From Breznakiella homolactica (GTDB lineage Bacteria > Spirochaetota > Spirochaetia > Treponematales > Breznakiellaceae): a stretch of 64,000 nucleotides of DNA. Positions 1 through 8,317 of this stretch are shown one piece after another. The translations under genes were made by a program, and so were the position numbers. Numbering within the stretch: position 1 is the stretch's first letter; each line of letters opens with the position of its first letter. Under the pieces are notes generated by a model that was not told the DNA's origin, made no database searches, and saw only the letters and a program-made list of their open reading frames with translations. Where the stretch lies: NCBI RefSeq assembly GCF_016616095.2, contig NZ_CP067089.2:1736001-1800000 (forward strand), read 5' to 3'.

Positions 1-685
1 ATACCGCAGCGTAGGCCCGCGGCAGCGTTTCGTAGGGTCCCCGGTGGAGTACACAGGCTGCCTGCGGAACCCGGTCCACGGTCTTGAACACGATCTCCGC
101 GGTTCCTCGTCCACGGGCCTCCACAGCCTGGCAGAATTCAATATTTATATCCCGTTCCCGGTATTCTCCGTCGTGGTAGATAATAAAGCAGTACGGGGGA
201 TCCTCACAGCACCGGATTCCGGGATTCAGATCCCGGATGATCCGGCCGATTTCCGGCACCACCGTAAAATAGCTGTCATAGGAAGGCACCTGCATCCGTT
301 TGCTGAACACCAGCACCCTGGGAAGTTCCTTCACCACAATTTCATACTGCCGGGGCTCATCCTTTTCAAAGAGGTCCAGGTAGTGATTGATTGAAGAAAG
401 CTGCACGGCGGTCTCCACAGCCTGCCGTTCCAGGGCTTCCCGCCGCCGCCGGAAGAGCTCCGCCGAATCCTTTCCGTCAAGGATTCCCTTGATTTCAGCC
501 ACGGAAAAACCGCACTGTTTCAAAGCCACAATCCGATGGGTCACCGGAAGCTGGGAACTGTCGTAATACCGGTATCCCGTAACAGGATCAATGAAAACCG
601 GAGCGATGAGACCTTCTTCCTCATAAAAACGCAGGGCTTTGACCGTAACCCGGGCTATTTTTGAAAACTGTCCGATGCGGTACAT
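1..685 (-). CDS. MerR-family transcriptional activator with GyrI-like effector domain (partial)
   Basis: This frame runs off the left edge, so the C-terminus is missing; 228 codons are visible. It begins MYRIGQFSKIARVTVKALRF, the MerR winged-helix start, followed by YEEEGLIAP and TGYRYYDSSQL, which are typical of BmrR/TipA-type regulators. A coiled-coil helix follows, and from about residue 120 a GyrI-like effector domain that usually binds lipophilic compounds. An AAGGAGG site lies upstream of the ATG at 685. It is the last visible gene on the same strand as the ABC exporter upstream, and that exporter has a MerR-type promoter, so it is probably its activator and autoregulated. The ligand is unknown. 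Confidence 0.9.
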   Translation of the reverse strand, partial: MYRIGQFSKIARVTVKALRFYEEEGLIAPVFIDPVTGYRYYDSSQLPVTHRIVALKQCGFSVAEIKGILDGKDSAELFRRRREALERQAVETAVQLSSINHYLDLFEKDEPRQYEIVVKELPRVLVFSKRMQVPSYDSYFTVVPEIGRIIRDLNPGIRCCEDPPYCFIIYHDGEYRERDINIEFCQAVEARGRGTAEIVFKTVDRVPQAACVLHRGPYETLPRAYAAV

Positions 686-790
686 CCGCCGCCTCCTTAT
701 GGCTGTGCCGGAACCCGCGTCGGGCTACGGGATTTCCGGAGATGGCATTTTAACCAAAACAACTTTCCCGGGCAAGACGCTCCGGCAGCG

Positions 791-1507
791 TCATTCCCAG
801 CGGAAGAAAACCAGGGAAATTCCCAGGGCAATGAGAGCGGTGATTCCCAGAATTATGAACCTGACCGTATCAGCGGCCATGTCGGTTCCGGTCACCGCCC
901 CCTTCAGAAGCAGGATACCCTGGGTCAGGGGAAAAATCTGTGAAACCCGTTGCAGCCCGCGGGGCAGGATCTCAAAAGGCACGGTGGTGCCGGAAAGAAA
1001 AAGCATGGGAAAGTACAGGACTGTACAGATGAGGTTGGCGGTCTTCATATTCGGCGCGAGGCTTGCCACCAGGAATCCGACGGAATAGACCGCAAGCTGG
1101 ACAAATAAAAAGGTCAGGATATAACGGAAGGGCGCTTCCGGCGGTTCCATACCGAAGGCCAGCCATGCAGTAAGGTAAACTCCGAAACCGGAGACCCAGG
1201 CAAAAACCAGCTGGAGTGTTCCCACTGCGGCGAGCAGCATAAAAGGACTCACCGGACTTACCCGGAAGCGTTTGAGGATTTTGCCGTGGCGGTATCCGGC
1301 GAAAGTCAGCGGAATGCCCATGAGTCCGGCGGCGCAGATTCCCACAGCAGCTACACCGGCGAAGTTTTCCCGCACACCCTGGCCGCCGGAAATACTGCCG
1401 ATGAGAAGCATGAGGCCTATGGGCATGAGGACCCCGAAGAAGGGCATATCCATTCCCCGGAGAGAGAGCTTCGTTTCTGTTTTCAGCATCGTGAAAAAAG
1501 TATTCAT
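791..1507 (-). CDS. ABC-2 type exporter permease
   Basis: A 238-residue integral membrane protein with about six hydrophobic segments. It shows the ABC-2 family layout: a cytoplasmic N-terminus, and a late conserved stretch (FLSGTTVPFEILPRGLQ, then IFPLTQGILL) that marks this permease family. I chose the ATG at 1507 because a GGAGG lies just upstream; the longer frame would overlap the ATPase gene. It starts two bases past the end of the ATPase gene, so the two are translationally linked and should form one efflux pump. A perfect 6-bp hairpin (776-792) covers its stop codon. The substrate is probably a drug or lipid, inferred from the MerR/GyrI regulator downstream. Confidence 0.88.
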   Translation of the reverse strand: MNTFFTMLKTETKLSLRGMDMPFFGVLMPIGLMLLIGSISGGQGVRENFAGVAAVGICAAGLMGIPLTFAGYRHGKILKRFRVSPVSPFMLLAAVGTLQLVFAWVSGFGVYLTAWLAFGMEPPEAPFRYILTFLFVQLAVYSVGFLVASLAPNMKTANLICTVLYFPMLFLSGTTVPFEILPRGLQRVSQIFPLTQGILLLKGAVTGTDMAADTVRFIILGITALIALGISLVFFRWE

Positions 1508-1509
1508 AC

Positions 1510-2235
1510 TTATACCGCCTCCATTTCTTTTTCCATATAGAGAAGAAAAACATCCTCCAGACATTTTTTCTCGTGGATTTCCAGGAGTTCCTCCGGCCGG
1601 CCAAGGGCGGCCAGCGTTCCGGAACGCATCAGGGCGATCCGGTCACAGAGGTATTCCACTTCGTCCATATAATGGGAAGTAAGAATCACACTCACCCCCT
1701 GGGCCTTCAGTTCCTTGATATACGCCCAGACAGACCGGCGGGCGGCCGGATCGAGCCCCGTGGTTAGTTCATCCAGAAAAAGCACCTCCGGTTCGTGGAC
1801 CTGGGCAATTACCACTGCCAGGGTCTGCCGCTCACCGCCGGACAATGCCGAAACGGGAAGCCCCTCCTTGTCCGACAGGGAAAAATGCCTTAAGAGTTCC
1901 CGCCAGTCTTTGGGCCGCCGGTACAGCGACGCCGCAAGTTCACAGGCTTCGCCCACCCGGAGCTTGTCCTGGAACCGGGTTTCCTGGAACTGGACCCCCA
2001 CCCGGGAGAAAACTTTTTTCCGCTGTTCCCGGGGGTCCATACCCAGAAGCCGAATTGTTCCGCTGTCCGGTGTCCTTACTCCCAGGACACATTCCAAAAC
2101 AGTAGTTTTTCCCGCACCATTATGTCCCAGGAGCCCGAATATTTCTCCCCGCCCCACGGTAAAACTGACACCGCCCACCGCAGCCAGGGACCCGTATCGC
2201 TTCCGCAGATCCGTTACATCGAGAATTGTCTCCAT
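1510..2235 (-). CDS. ABC exporter ATP-binding protein
   Basis: A 241-residue nucleotide-binding subunit for the adjacent ABC-2 permease. It has Walker A GHNGAGKTT, a Q-loop (VGVQFQETRF), the signature LSGGERQ and Walker B FLDELTTGLDP, where the usual DEPT is DELT, then the switch histidine in TSHYMDEVEYL. I chose the ATG at 2235 because AGGAGG (2241-2246) precedes it and the predicted transcript starts near 2246, which excludes the longer open frame. First gene of a three-gene unit: ATPase, permease, MerR regulator. Confidence 0.92.
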   Translation of the reverse strand: METILDVTDLRKRYGSLAAVGGVSFTVGRGEIFGLLGHNGAGKTTVLECVLGVRTPDSGTIRLLGMDPREQRKKVFSRVGVQFQETRFQDKLRVGEACELAASLYRRPKDWRELLRHFSLSDKEGLPVSALSGGERQTLAVVIAQVHEPEVLFLDELTTGLDPAARRSVWAYIKELKAQGVSVILTSHYMDEVEYLCDRIALMRSGTLAALGRPEELLEIHEKKCLEDVFLLYMEKEMEAV

Positions 2236-2252
2236 GCGTGCCTCCTGGACAA

Positions 2253-2283
2253 ACTTTAGGGTCTCCCCTAAGAGGAGAGTCAA
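2253..2283 (-). promoter_or_regulatory. MerR-type promoter/operator of the ABC exporter operon
   Basis: On the minus strand, TTGACT (2278-2283) and TAAAGT (2253-2258) are separated by exactly 19 bp instead of 17. The spacer holds the dyad CTCTCC-TCTTAG-GGGAGA. An overlong spacer with a centred dyad is the signature of promoters that MerR-family activators untwist. The predicted start near 2246 sits immediately before the AGGAGG of the ATPase gene. Confidence 0.82.
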
Positions 2284-2401
2284 GGATTGTGAAAAAATTC
2301 CGCCGCGGTAAGCTGGCCGCTGTCTCCGGAAAAAAATCCGGCGGCTTCAGATTCCCTATCAGCTATTCACTATAATTGTTAACAATTGGTAACATTTTTA
2401 C

Positions 2402-2431
2402 TTGACACCCCCCAGGGGTGTAGTGTATATT
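2402..2431 (+). promoter_or_regulatory. copA promoter with CsoR-type operator in the spacer
   Basis: TTGACA (2402-2407) and TATATT (2426-2431) are 18 bp apart. Between them, overlapping the -35, is the perfect dyad ACACCCC-CCA-GGGGTGT (2405-2421). C-tract/G-tract palindromes of this form are CsoR operators, and csoR is the last gene of the operon. Copper would release CsoR and open the promoter. The predicted transcript start is about 2438, inside the first possible ATG (2436), which moves the real copA start to 2448. Confidence 0.78.
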
Positions 2432-2447
2432 CAGAATGGAGCTACAA

Positions 2448-5012
2448 ATGAAAGAAAAATACACGGTTACCGGGATGACCTGTTCCGCCTGCAGCGCCCA
2501 TGTGGAAAAAGCAACCCGCAAGGTCTCGGGGGTCAGGGATGTGTCGGTCAACCTTCTTCAGAATTCCATGACAGTGGACTACGACGAAACGGAAGCCTCT
2601 CCGGATACCATAATCAAAGCCGTTACCGGCGCGGGGTACGGCGCGGCGGTGGCCGGGAAAACCGGCGGACAGGCTTCCGCAGCCCAGGCATCCCGCACAA
2701 AGGATCCCGCGGTACAGGAAGCCCGGAATATGAAAAACCGACTTATATGGTCTATCGTCTTTCTGGTGCCGCTTATGTATGTGGCCATGGGGCCGATGGC
2801 AGGACTCCCCCTGCCCGCCTTTCTGACCGGGCTCGAAAACGGGGTTACCTTCGGGATGGTCCAGCTGCTGCTGACCCTTCCGATCATGTACCTCAACCGG
2901 CGGTACTACGAGAAGGGGTTTAAAAGCCTCGCCAAGGGAGCGCCTACCATGGACGCGCTCATCGCCATTGGATCCTCAGCGGCGGTTATTTACGGCATCT
3001 ACGGCATTATCCAGATGGGCCGGGGACTGGCGATGCAGGACTTCGCCCTGGTTCACCAGTACCATATGGATATGTATTTTGAATCCGCCGGGACCATCCT
3101 CACCCTTATCACGGTGGGTAAGTATCTGGAAAGCCGATCAAAAGGCAAAACCAGTGAGGCTATTGGCCGGCTCATGGATCTCACCCCAAAGACAGCGGTT
3201 GTCGAACGGAACGGTGAGGAACAGGAGATTTCCGTGGCCGAGGTGGTTCCCGGGGATATTCTCATTGTAAAACCCGGAAGCCGGATTCCCGTGGACGGCG
3301 TTGTCACCGAGGGGTTTGCCGCGGTGGATGAATCCGCTATCACCGGGGAGAGCATTCCCTCGGAAAAAACCCCGGGAAGCCCGGTTACGGGAGCCACGGT
3401 TAATACTTCGGGATTTATGAAAATCAGGGCCACCCGTGTCGGGGAAGATACCACCATCGCGCAGATCATCCGCCTGGTTGAGGAGGCCGGGGCCAGCAAA
3501 GCCCCCATCGCGCGGCTGGCGGACCGGGTAAGCGCGGTTTTTGTTCCGGTGGTAATTGCCATTGCGGTGATCGCCACCGTGGTCTGGCTCATTCTGGGGT
3601 ATCCCGTCAACTTTGCCCTGTCCATCGGCATTGCGGTACTGGTGATCAGCTGTCCCTGCGCCCTGGGCCTGGCGACACCCACCGCAATTATGGTGGGAAC
3701 CGGCAAGGGAGCGGAAATGGGAATTCTTTTCAGGAACGCCGAAAGCATCGAAACCGCCCATACGGTGGGAGCCGCCATCCTCGATAAAACCGGCACGGTC
3801 ACCCAGGGAAAACCCTCGGTGACGGGAGTCTACCCCGCGACGGGAACCAGCGAAGAAGAACTTCTGTCCCTGGCGGCCGCGGCGGAAAAACCGTCGGAGC
3901 ATCCCCTGGGAAACGCCATTGTCGAAAAAGCCGCGGCCATGAATATCACCCTTCTCCCGGCTTCGGGATTCGAGCAGGTTCCCGGCAGGGGGATACGGGT
4001 CATCATCCGGAATGAAACAGTCATGGCGGGCAACGCAAAAATGCTCGCCGAAGCGGGTATCGCCGCGGGCGCGGAACTGGAAAAACTCGCCCGGGACGCC
4101 GCGGCGCAGGGACAGACCCCGCTGTATATTGCCTGGGGAAATTCCCTGCTGGGAATCGTAACCGTGGCGGATACCGTAAAGAGCGACAGCCCGGAAGCTG
4201 TCCGGGAACTCCGGGACCTGGGTCTCGATGTAATCCTTCTCACCGGAGACAATGAAGCTACCGCCCGGGCGATAGCCGGTCAGGTCGGCATCGATACGGT
4301 CATCGCCGGAGTGCTGCCCCAGGGCAAAGAGCAGGAAGTCCGGAAGCAGCAGGAAAGCGGGACCAAAGTTGCCATGGTAGGGGACGGAATCAACGACGCC
4401 CCCGCGCTTGCCCGGGCCGATGTGGGGATTGCCCTGGGAGCCGGAACGGATATCGCCATAGAAAGCGCCGACATCGTACTGATGAAGAGCAGTCTCAGGG
4501 ATGTGGCGGCGGCAATCAAGCTCTCCCGGGCGACAATCCGCAACATCAAACAGAACCTTTTTTGGGCGTTTTTCTACAATATATTAGGTATTCCGCTGGC
4601 GGCGGGAGTCTTTTACAGCATCCTTGGATGGAAACTCAATCCCATGTTCGCGGCGGCGGCCATGAGTCTTTCGTCGGTATTTGTAGTTACCAATGCCCTG
4701 CGCCTGCGTTTTTTCAATCCAGAAAAAAAATACCCCGGAAAACAAAACAAACCGGGCAGTACCATATCAACCAAAACCAATGGAGGAACAGAAATGAAAG
4801 CGACCATGAAAATCAGCGGCATGAGCTGCGGCCACTGCAAAAACAGGGTAGAACAGGCCCTCAACGGAATTCCCGGAATCCAGGCGTCGGTAGACCTCGA
4901 TTCCGGTACCGCTTCCGTCACCGGGACAGCGGCGGTCGACGCCGATACCCTGACGAAAACCGTAACCGACGCGGGGTACACCGTGGAATCCGTGGATATT
5001 TCCGGATCGTAA
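2448..5012 (+). CDS. copA: Cu(+)-exporting P1B-type ATPase CopA, in frame with a C-terminal CopZ domain
   Basis: A copper-exporting ATPase of 854 residues from the ATG at 2448; GGAG lies 6 bases upstream, and an ATG at 2436 precedes the likely mRNA start. Order: an N-terminal HMA domain with GMTCSAC, membrane helices, the transmembrane metal site SCPCALG (about residues 401-407), phosphorylation motif DKTGTVTQG (Asp about 446), the HP locus SEHPLGNA and the hinge GDGINDAP. A normal CopA would end after LRLRFF. Here an A8 tract and about 24 low-complexity residues lead into a complete second HMA domain with GMSCGHC (about 792-798), which is the size of a free CopZ chaperone. Either a true fusion, slippage-regulated, or a homopolymer sequencing error. 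Confidence 0.93.
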   Translation: MKEKYTVTGMTCSACSAHVEKATRKVSGVRDVSVNLLQNSMTVDYDETEASPDTIIKAVTGAGYGAAVAGKTGGQASAAQASRTKDPAVQEARNMKNRLIWSIVFLVPLMYVAMGPMAGLPLPAFLTGLENGVTFGMVQLLLTLPIMYLNRRYYEKGFKSLAKGAPTMDALIAIGSSAAVIYGIYGIIQMGRGLAMQDFALVHQYHMDMYFESAGTILTLITVGKYLESRSKGKTSEAIGRLMDLTPKTAVVERNGEEQEISVAEVVPGDILIVKPGSRIPVDGVVTEGFAAVDESAITGESIPSEKTPGSPVTGATVNTSGFMKIRATRVGEDTTIAQIIRLVEEAGASKAPIARLADRVSAVFVPVVIAIAVIATVVWLILGYPVNFALSIGIAVLVISCPCALGLATPTAIMVGTGKGAEMGILFRNAESIETAHTVGAAILDKTGTVTQGKPSVTGVYPATGTSEEELLSLAAAAEKPSEHPLGNAIVEKAAAMNITLLPASGFEQVPGRGIRVIIRNETVMAGNAKMLAEAGIAAGAELEKLARDAAAQGQTPLYIAWGNSLLGIVTVADTVKSDSPEAVRELRDLGLDVILLTGDNEATARAIAGQVGIDTVIAGVLPQGKEQEVRKQQESGTKVAMVGDGINDAPALARADVGIALGAGTDIAIESADIVLMKSSLRDVAAAIKLSRATIRNIKQNLFWAFFYNILGIPLAAGVFYSILGWKLNPMFAAAAMSLSSVFVVTNALRLRFFNPEKKYPGKQNKPGSTISTKTNGGTEMKATMKISGMSCGHCKNRVEQALNGIPGIQASVDLDSGTASVTGTAAVDADTLTKTVTDAGYTVESVDISGS
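4723..4730 (+). other. A8 homopolymer at the copA/copZ junction (possible slippage site)
   Basis: Eight consecutive A residues follow the last conserved CopA codons. With eight A's the frame continues into CopZ. With seven, the frame reaches TGA at 4795-4797, which overlaps the internal copZ ATG (4794-4796) as ATGA, the usual arrangement of two coupled genes. Length variation by polymerase slippage, mutation or sequencing error would therefore toggle fusion against separate proteins. Confidence 0.6.
4794..5012 (+). CDS. copZ: CopZ copper chaperone, possible independent translation from an internal start
   Basis: An internal ATG at 4794, in frame with copA, is preceded by a consensus ribosome site GGAGG (4782-4786) at 7-base spacing. 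Starting here gives a 72-residue protein, the normal CopZ length, with the copper-binding GMSCGHCKNRV near its N-terminus and the ferredoxin-like HMA pattern to its end. CopZ carries Cu(+) in the cytoplasm and passes it to CopA or CsoR. The strong site suggests a free chaperone is made whatever happens at the A8 tract upstream. Confidence 0.6.
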   Translation: MKATMKISGMSCGHCKNRVEQALNGIPGIQASVDLDSGTASVTGTAAVDADTLTKTVTDAGYTVESVDISGS

Positions 5013-5013
5013 C

Positions 5014-5283
5014 ATGCGGGCAAATAAAGAAAAGGTAACTAAACTGCTCAGGACCGCCCGGGGGCAGATTGACGGCATCATACGGATGGTCGAAGCCGAC
5101 CAGTACTGTATCGATATCGTCAATCAGCTCCTGGCCAGCGACGCTATTCTCAAGAAAGCCATGAAAGAAGTCATGCACGGCCATATTACCGGCTGTGTCA
5201 GTGACGCTTTCTCCGCGGGCAAAGAAGAGCAGGAAGAGAAAATCAACGAGATAATCGGGGTATTTGATAAATTAAGCAGATAA
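5014..5283 (+). CDS. csoR: CsoR-family copper-sensing repressor
   Basis: An 89-residue all-helical repressor of the CsoR/FrmR (DUF156) family. The copper-ligand pattern is present: Cys in DQYCIDI, then His and Cys in MHGHITGC, the C-H-C set that separates copper sensors from nickel or formaldehyde members. It starts one base after the stop of copA/copZ with no clear ribosome site of its own, so it is translationally coupled. It should bind the dyad in the copA promoter and shut its own operon down when copper is low. Confidence 0.92.
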   Translation: MRANKEKVTKLLRTARGQIDGIIRMVEADQYCIDIVNQLLASDAILKKAMKEVMHGHITGCVSDAFSAGKEEQEEKINEIIGVFDKLSR

Positions 5284-5413
5284 AACAATTTTTCTATTAC
5301 AGTGGTAATTTATTTTTTTAGTGAAATAAAACACAACAGAATGTAATATTGCACATAATTCTCCGGGATTCATTTAAAAAAAATACATAACATTGTAACG
5401 CACTACAAAAAAC

Positions 5414-5474
5414 TTCAGCATTATTTATAAAAGTATACTATAATAAAAATAGAGAATGGGTATAAACGCCCATT
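5414..5474 (+). promoter_or_regulatory. Probable mglB promoter and 5' leader hairpin
   Basis: The 228-bp gap before mglB is very AT-rich. TATAAT (5439-5444) is a consensus -10; TTCAGC (5414-5419) is a weak -35 at 19 bp. The predicted leader contains a hairpin, AATGGG (5455-5460) with CCCATT (5469-5474), before the GGAGG of mglB. The rest of the gap shows no gene. Confidence 0.5.
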
Positions 5475-5511
5475 TCAATCCAAACAATTATTTTTTAAAA
5501 CGGAGGATTAA

Positions 5512-6714
<1,203 letters not shown>

Positions 6715-6734
6715 TCTGATCCGCTGATTGTATG

Positions 6735-6767
6735 AGGTTCATGCGCCTATCTATGGCGCATGAACTT
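6735..6767 (+). terminator. Stem-loop between mglB and mglA
   Basis: A perfect 11-bp stem, GTTCATGCGCC (6737-6747) and GGCGCATGAAC (6755-6765), closes a 7-base loop in the 86-bp gap. Only TTT follows, so it is more likely a partial terminator or RNA 3'-end protector that keeps binding-protein mRNA in excess over mglAC than a full terminator. Confidence 0.65.
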
Positions 6768-6800
6768 TGCTGTATCTCATAGTGTATTCTAAACGGACAA

Positions 6801-8306
6801 ATGGGGAAGTTTATGGATGAGACAGTACTAGAAATAAAGAATTTGTCCAAATCATTTGCTAAAAACAAAGTTCTCGACGGCATCAGCCTGACGGTAAAAA
6901 AAGGATCCGTTTTAGGCCTTATGGGTGAAAACGGCGCCGGCAAATCAACCATGATGAAATGCCTCTTCGGAATTTACAGTAAGGATGAAGGCCAGATTTC
7001 GCTGCTCAGCAAACCGGTAGATTTCAGGAATCCGAAAGAAGCACTGGAACACGGGGTTGCCATGGTTCATCAGGAACTGAACCAATGCCTGGACAGGACG
7101 GTCACCGACAATCTTTTTCTCGGAAGATACCCTACCCGCTTCGGCGTGGTAGATGAAGCCCGGATGCTCAAGAAAAGCCTCAGTCTTTTCTCATCCCTGA
7201 ATATCAATGTTAATCCCAAAACAATTATGCGGACCATGTCCGTTTCCCAGCGGCAGATGGTCGAAATCGCCAAGGCGGTTTCTTATGATGCCAAAATCAT
7301 CGTTCTGGATGAGCCCACTTCATCCTTAACGGAACGGGAAGTATATAAACTTTTTACGATAGTTAAGGACTTACGGAAACAGGGTGTTTCCTTTGTATAT
7401 ATATCCCACAAAATGGATGAGATTTTTCAGATCTGTGATGAAGTCGCGGTGCTGCGGGACGGTAAAATGATCCTCACCAGCCCTATCGATGATACGGATA
7501 TGAACAAACTCATCTCCGCCATGGTCGGCCGTTCCCTGGATAAACGGTATCCCGATGTAGACAATACCCCGGGGGAGGATTTCCTTGAGGTCCGGAATCT
7601 GACTACGAAATTTGAGCCGGTGCTGGAGGATATTTCATTTACCGTTAAAAAGGGAGAGATCTTCGGACTCTATGGTCTTGTGGGAGCAGGCCGGAGTGAG
7701 CTCCTGGAATCCCTCTTCGGGGTGAGGACCATCGCCTCCGGTGAGCTTATCGTGGGAGGCAGGAAACTGCGGTTCAAAAACAGCAGGGACGCCATGGACC
7801 ATGGTTTCGCCATGGTTACCGAGGAACGGAAGCTGAACGGCATGTTCGGCAAGGACACCATTCAGTTCAATATAACCATTACGAACCTGCCGAGCTATAA
7901 AACCGGCGGGGTTCTGTCCAACCGGAAGATGTGGGATGCCGCCGAACGGGAAGCAAAAACCATGAAGGTAAAATACGTTTCCGTAGACGAACTGATTACG
8001 GCTCTGAGCGGCGGCAATCAGCAGAAGGTTATTATCGGAAAATGGCTGGAACGGCAGCCGGAGGTTTTCCTCATGGATGAACCGACCCGGGGTATTGATG
8101 TCGGCGCTAAATATGAAATTTACCAGCTCATCATCAGAATGGCAAAAGAAGGAAAAACCATAATTGTAGTTTCCAGCGAGATGCCTGAAATCCTGGGAAT
8201 TACCAACCGAATAGCGGTCATGTCAAACCGCCGGCTTGCGGGGATCGTCGACACAAACGACACCGATCAGGAAGCATTGCTCAGGCTGTCATCAAAATAT
8301 TTGTAA
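6801..8306 (+). CDS. mglA: Galactose/glucose ABC transporter ATP-binding protein MglA
   Basis: A 501-residue ATPase with the two nucleotide-binding domains typical of monosaccharide importers of the MglA/RbsA class. The N-half has GENGAGKST, a degenerate signature MSVSQRQMVEIAK and Walker B IIVLDEPTSSL. The C-half has GLVGAGRSE, the signature LSGGNQQKV and VFLMDEPTRGID. The alternative ATG at 6813 cannot be excluded because neither start has a good ribosome site. Eleven bases separate it from mglC. Confidence 0.93.
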   Translation: MGKFMDETVLEIKNLSKSFAKNKVLDGISLTVKKGSVLGLMGENGAGKSTMMKCLFGIYSKDEGQISLLSKPVDFRNPKEALEHGVAMVHQELNQCLDRTVTDNLFLGRYPTRFGVVDEARMLKKSLSLFSSLNINVNPKTIMRTMSVSQRQMVEIAKAVSYDAKIIVLDEPTSSLTEREVYKLFTIVKDLRKQGVSFVYISHKMDEIFQICDEVAVLRDGKMILTSPIDDTDMNKLISAMVGRSLDKRYPDVDNTPGEDFLEVRNLTTKFEPVLEDISFTVKKGEIFGLYGLVGAGRSELLESLFGVRTIASGELIVGGRKLRFKNSRDAMDHGFAMVTEERKLNGMFGKDTIQFNITITNLPSYKTGGVLSNRKMWDAAEREAKTMKVKYVSVDELITALSGGNQQKVIIGKWLERQPEVFLMDEPTRGIDVGAKYEIYQLIIRMAKEGKTIIVVSSEMPEILGITNRIAVMSNRRLAGIVDTNDTDQEALLRLSSKYL

Positions 8307-8317
8307 CGAGGTAAATC

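Noticed and set aside
3053..3802. A 249-codon minus-strand frame opposite copA
   Set aside because: Antisense to the conserved CopA motifs, no ribosome site, unlikely composition.
4780..4797. A 5-codon frame ATG-GAG-GAA-CAG-AAA-TGA overlapping the internal copZ start
   Set aside because: It is just the out-of-frame end that CopA would have if one A were lost; too short to be a leader peptide without more evidence.
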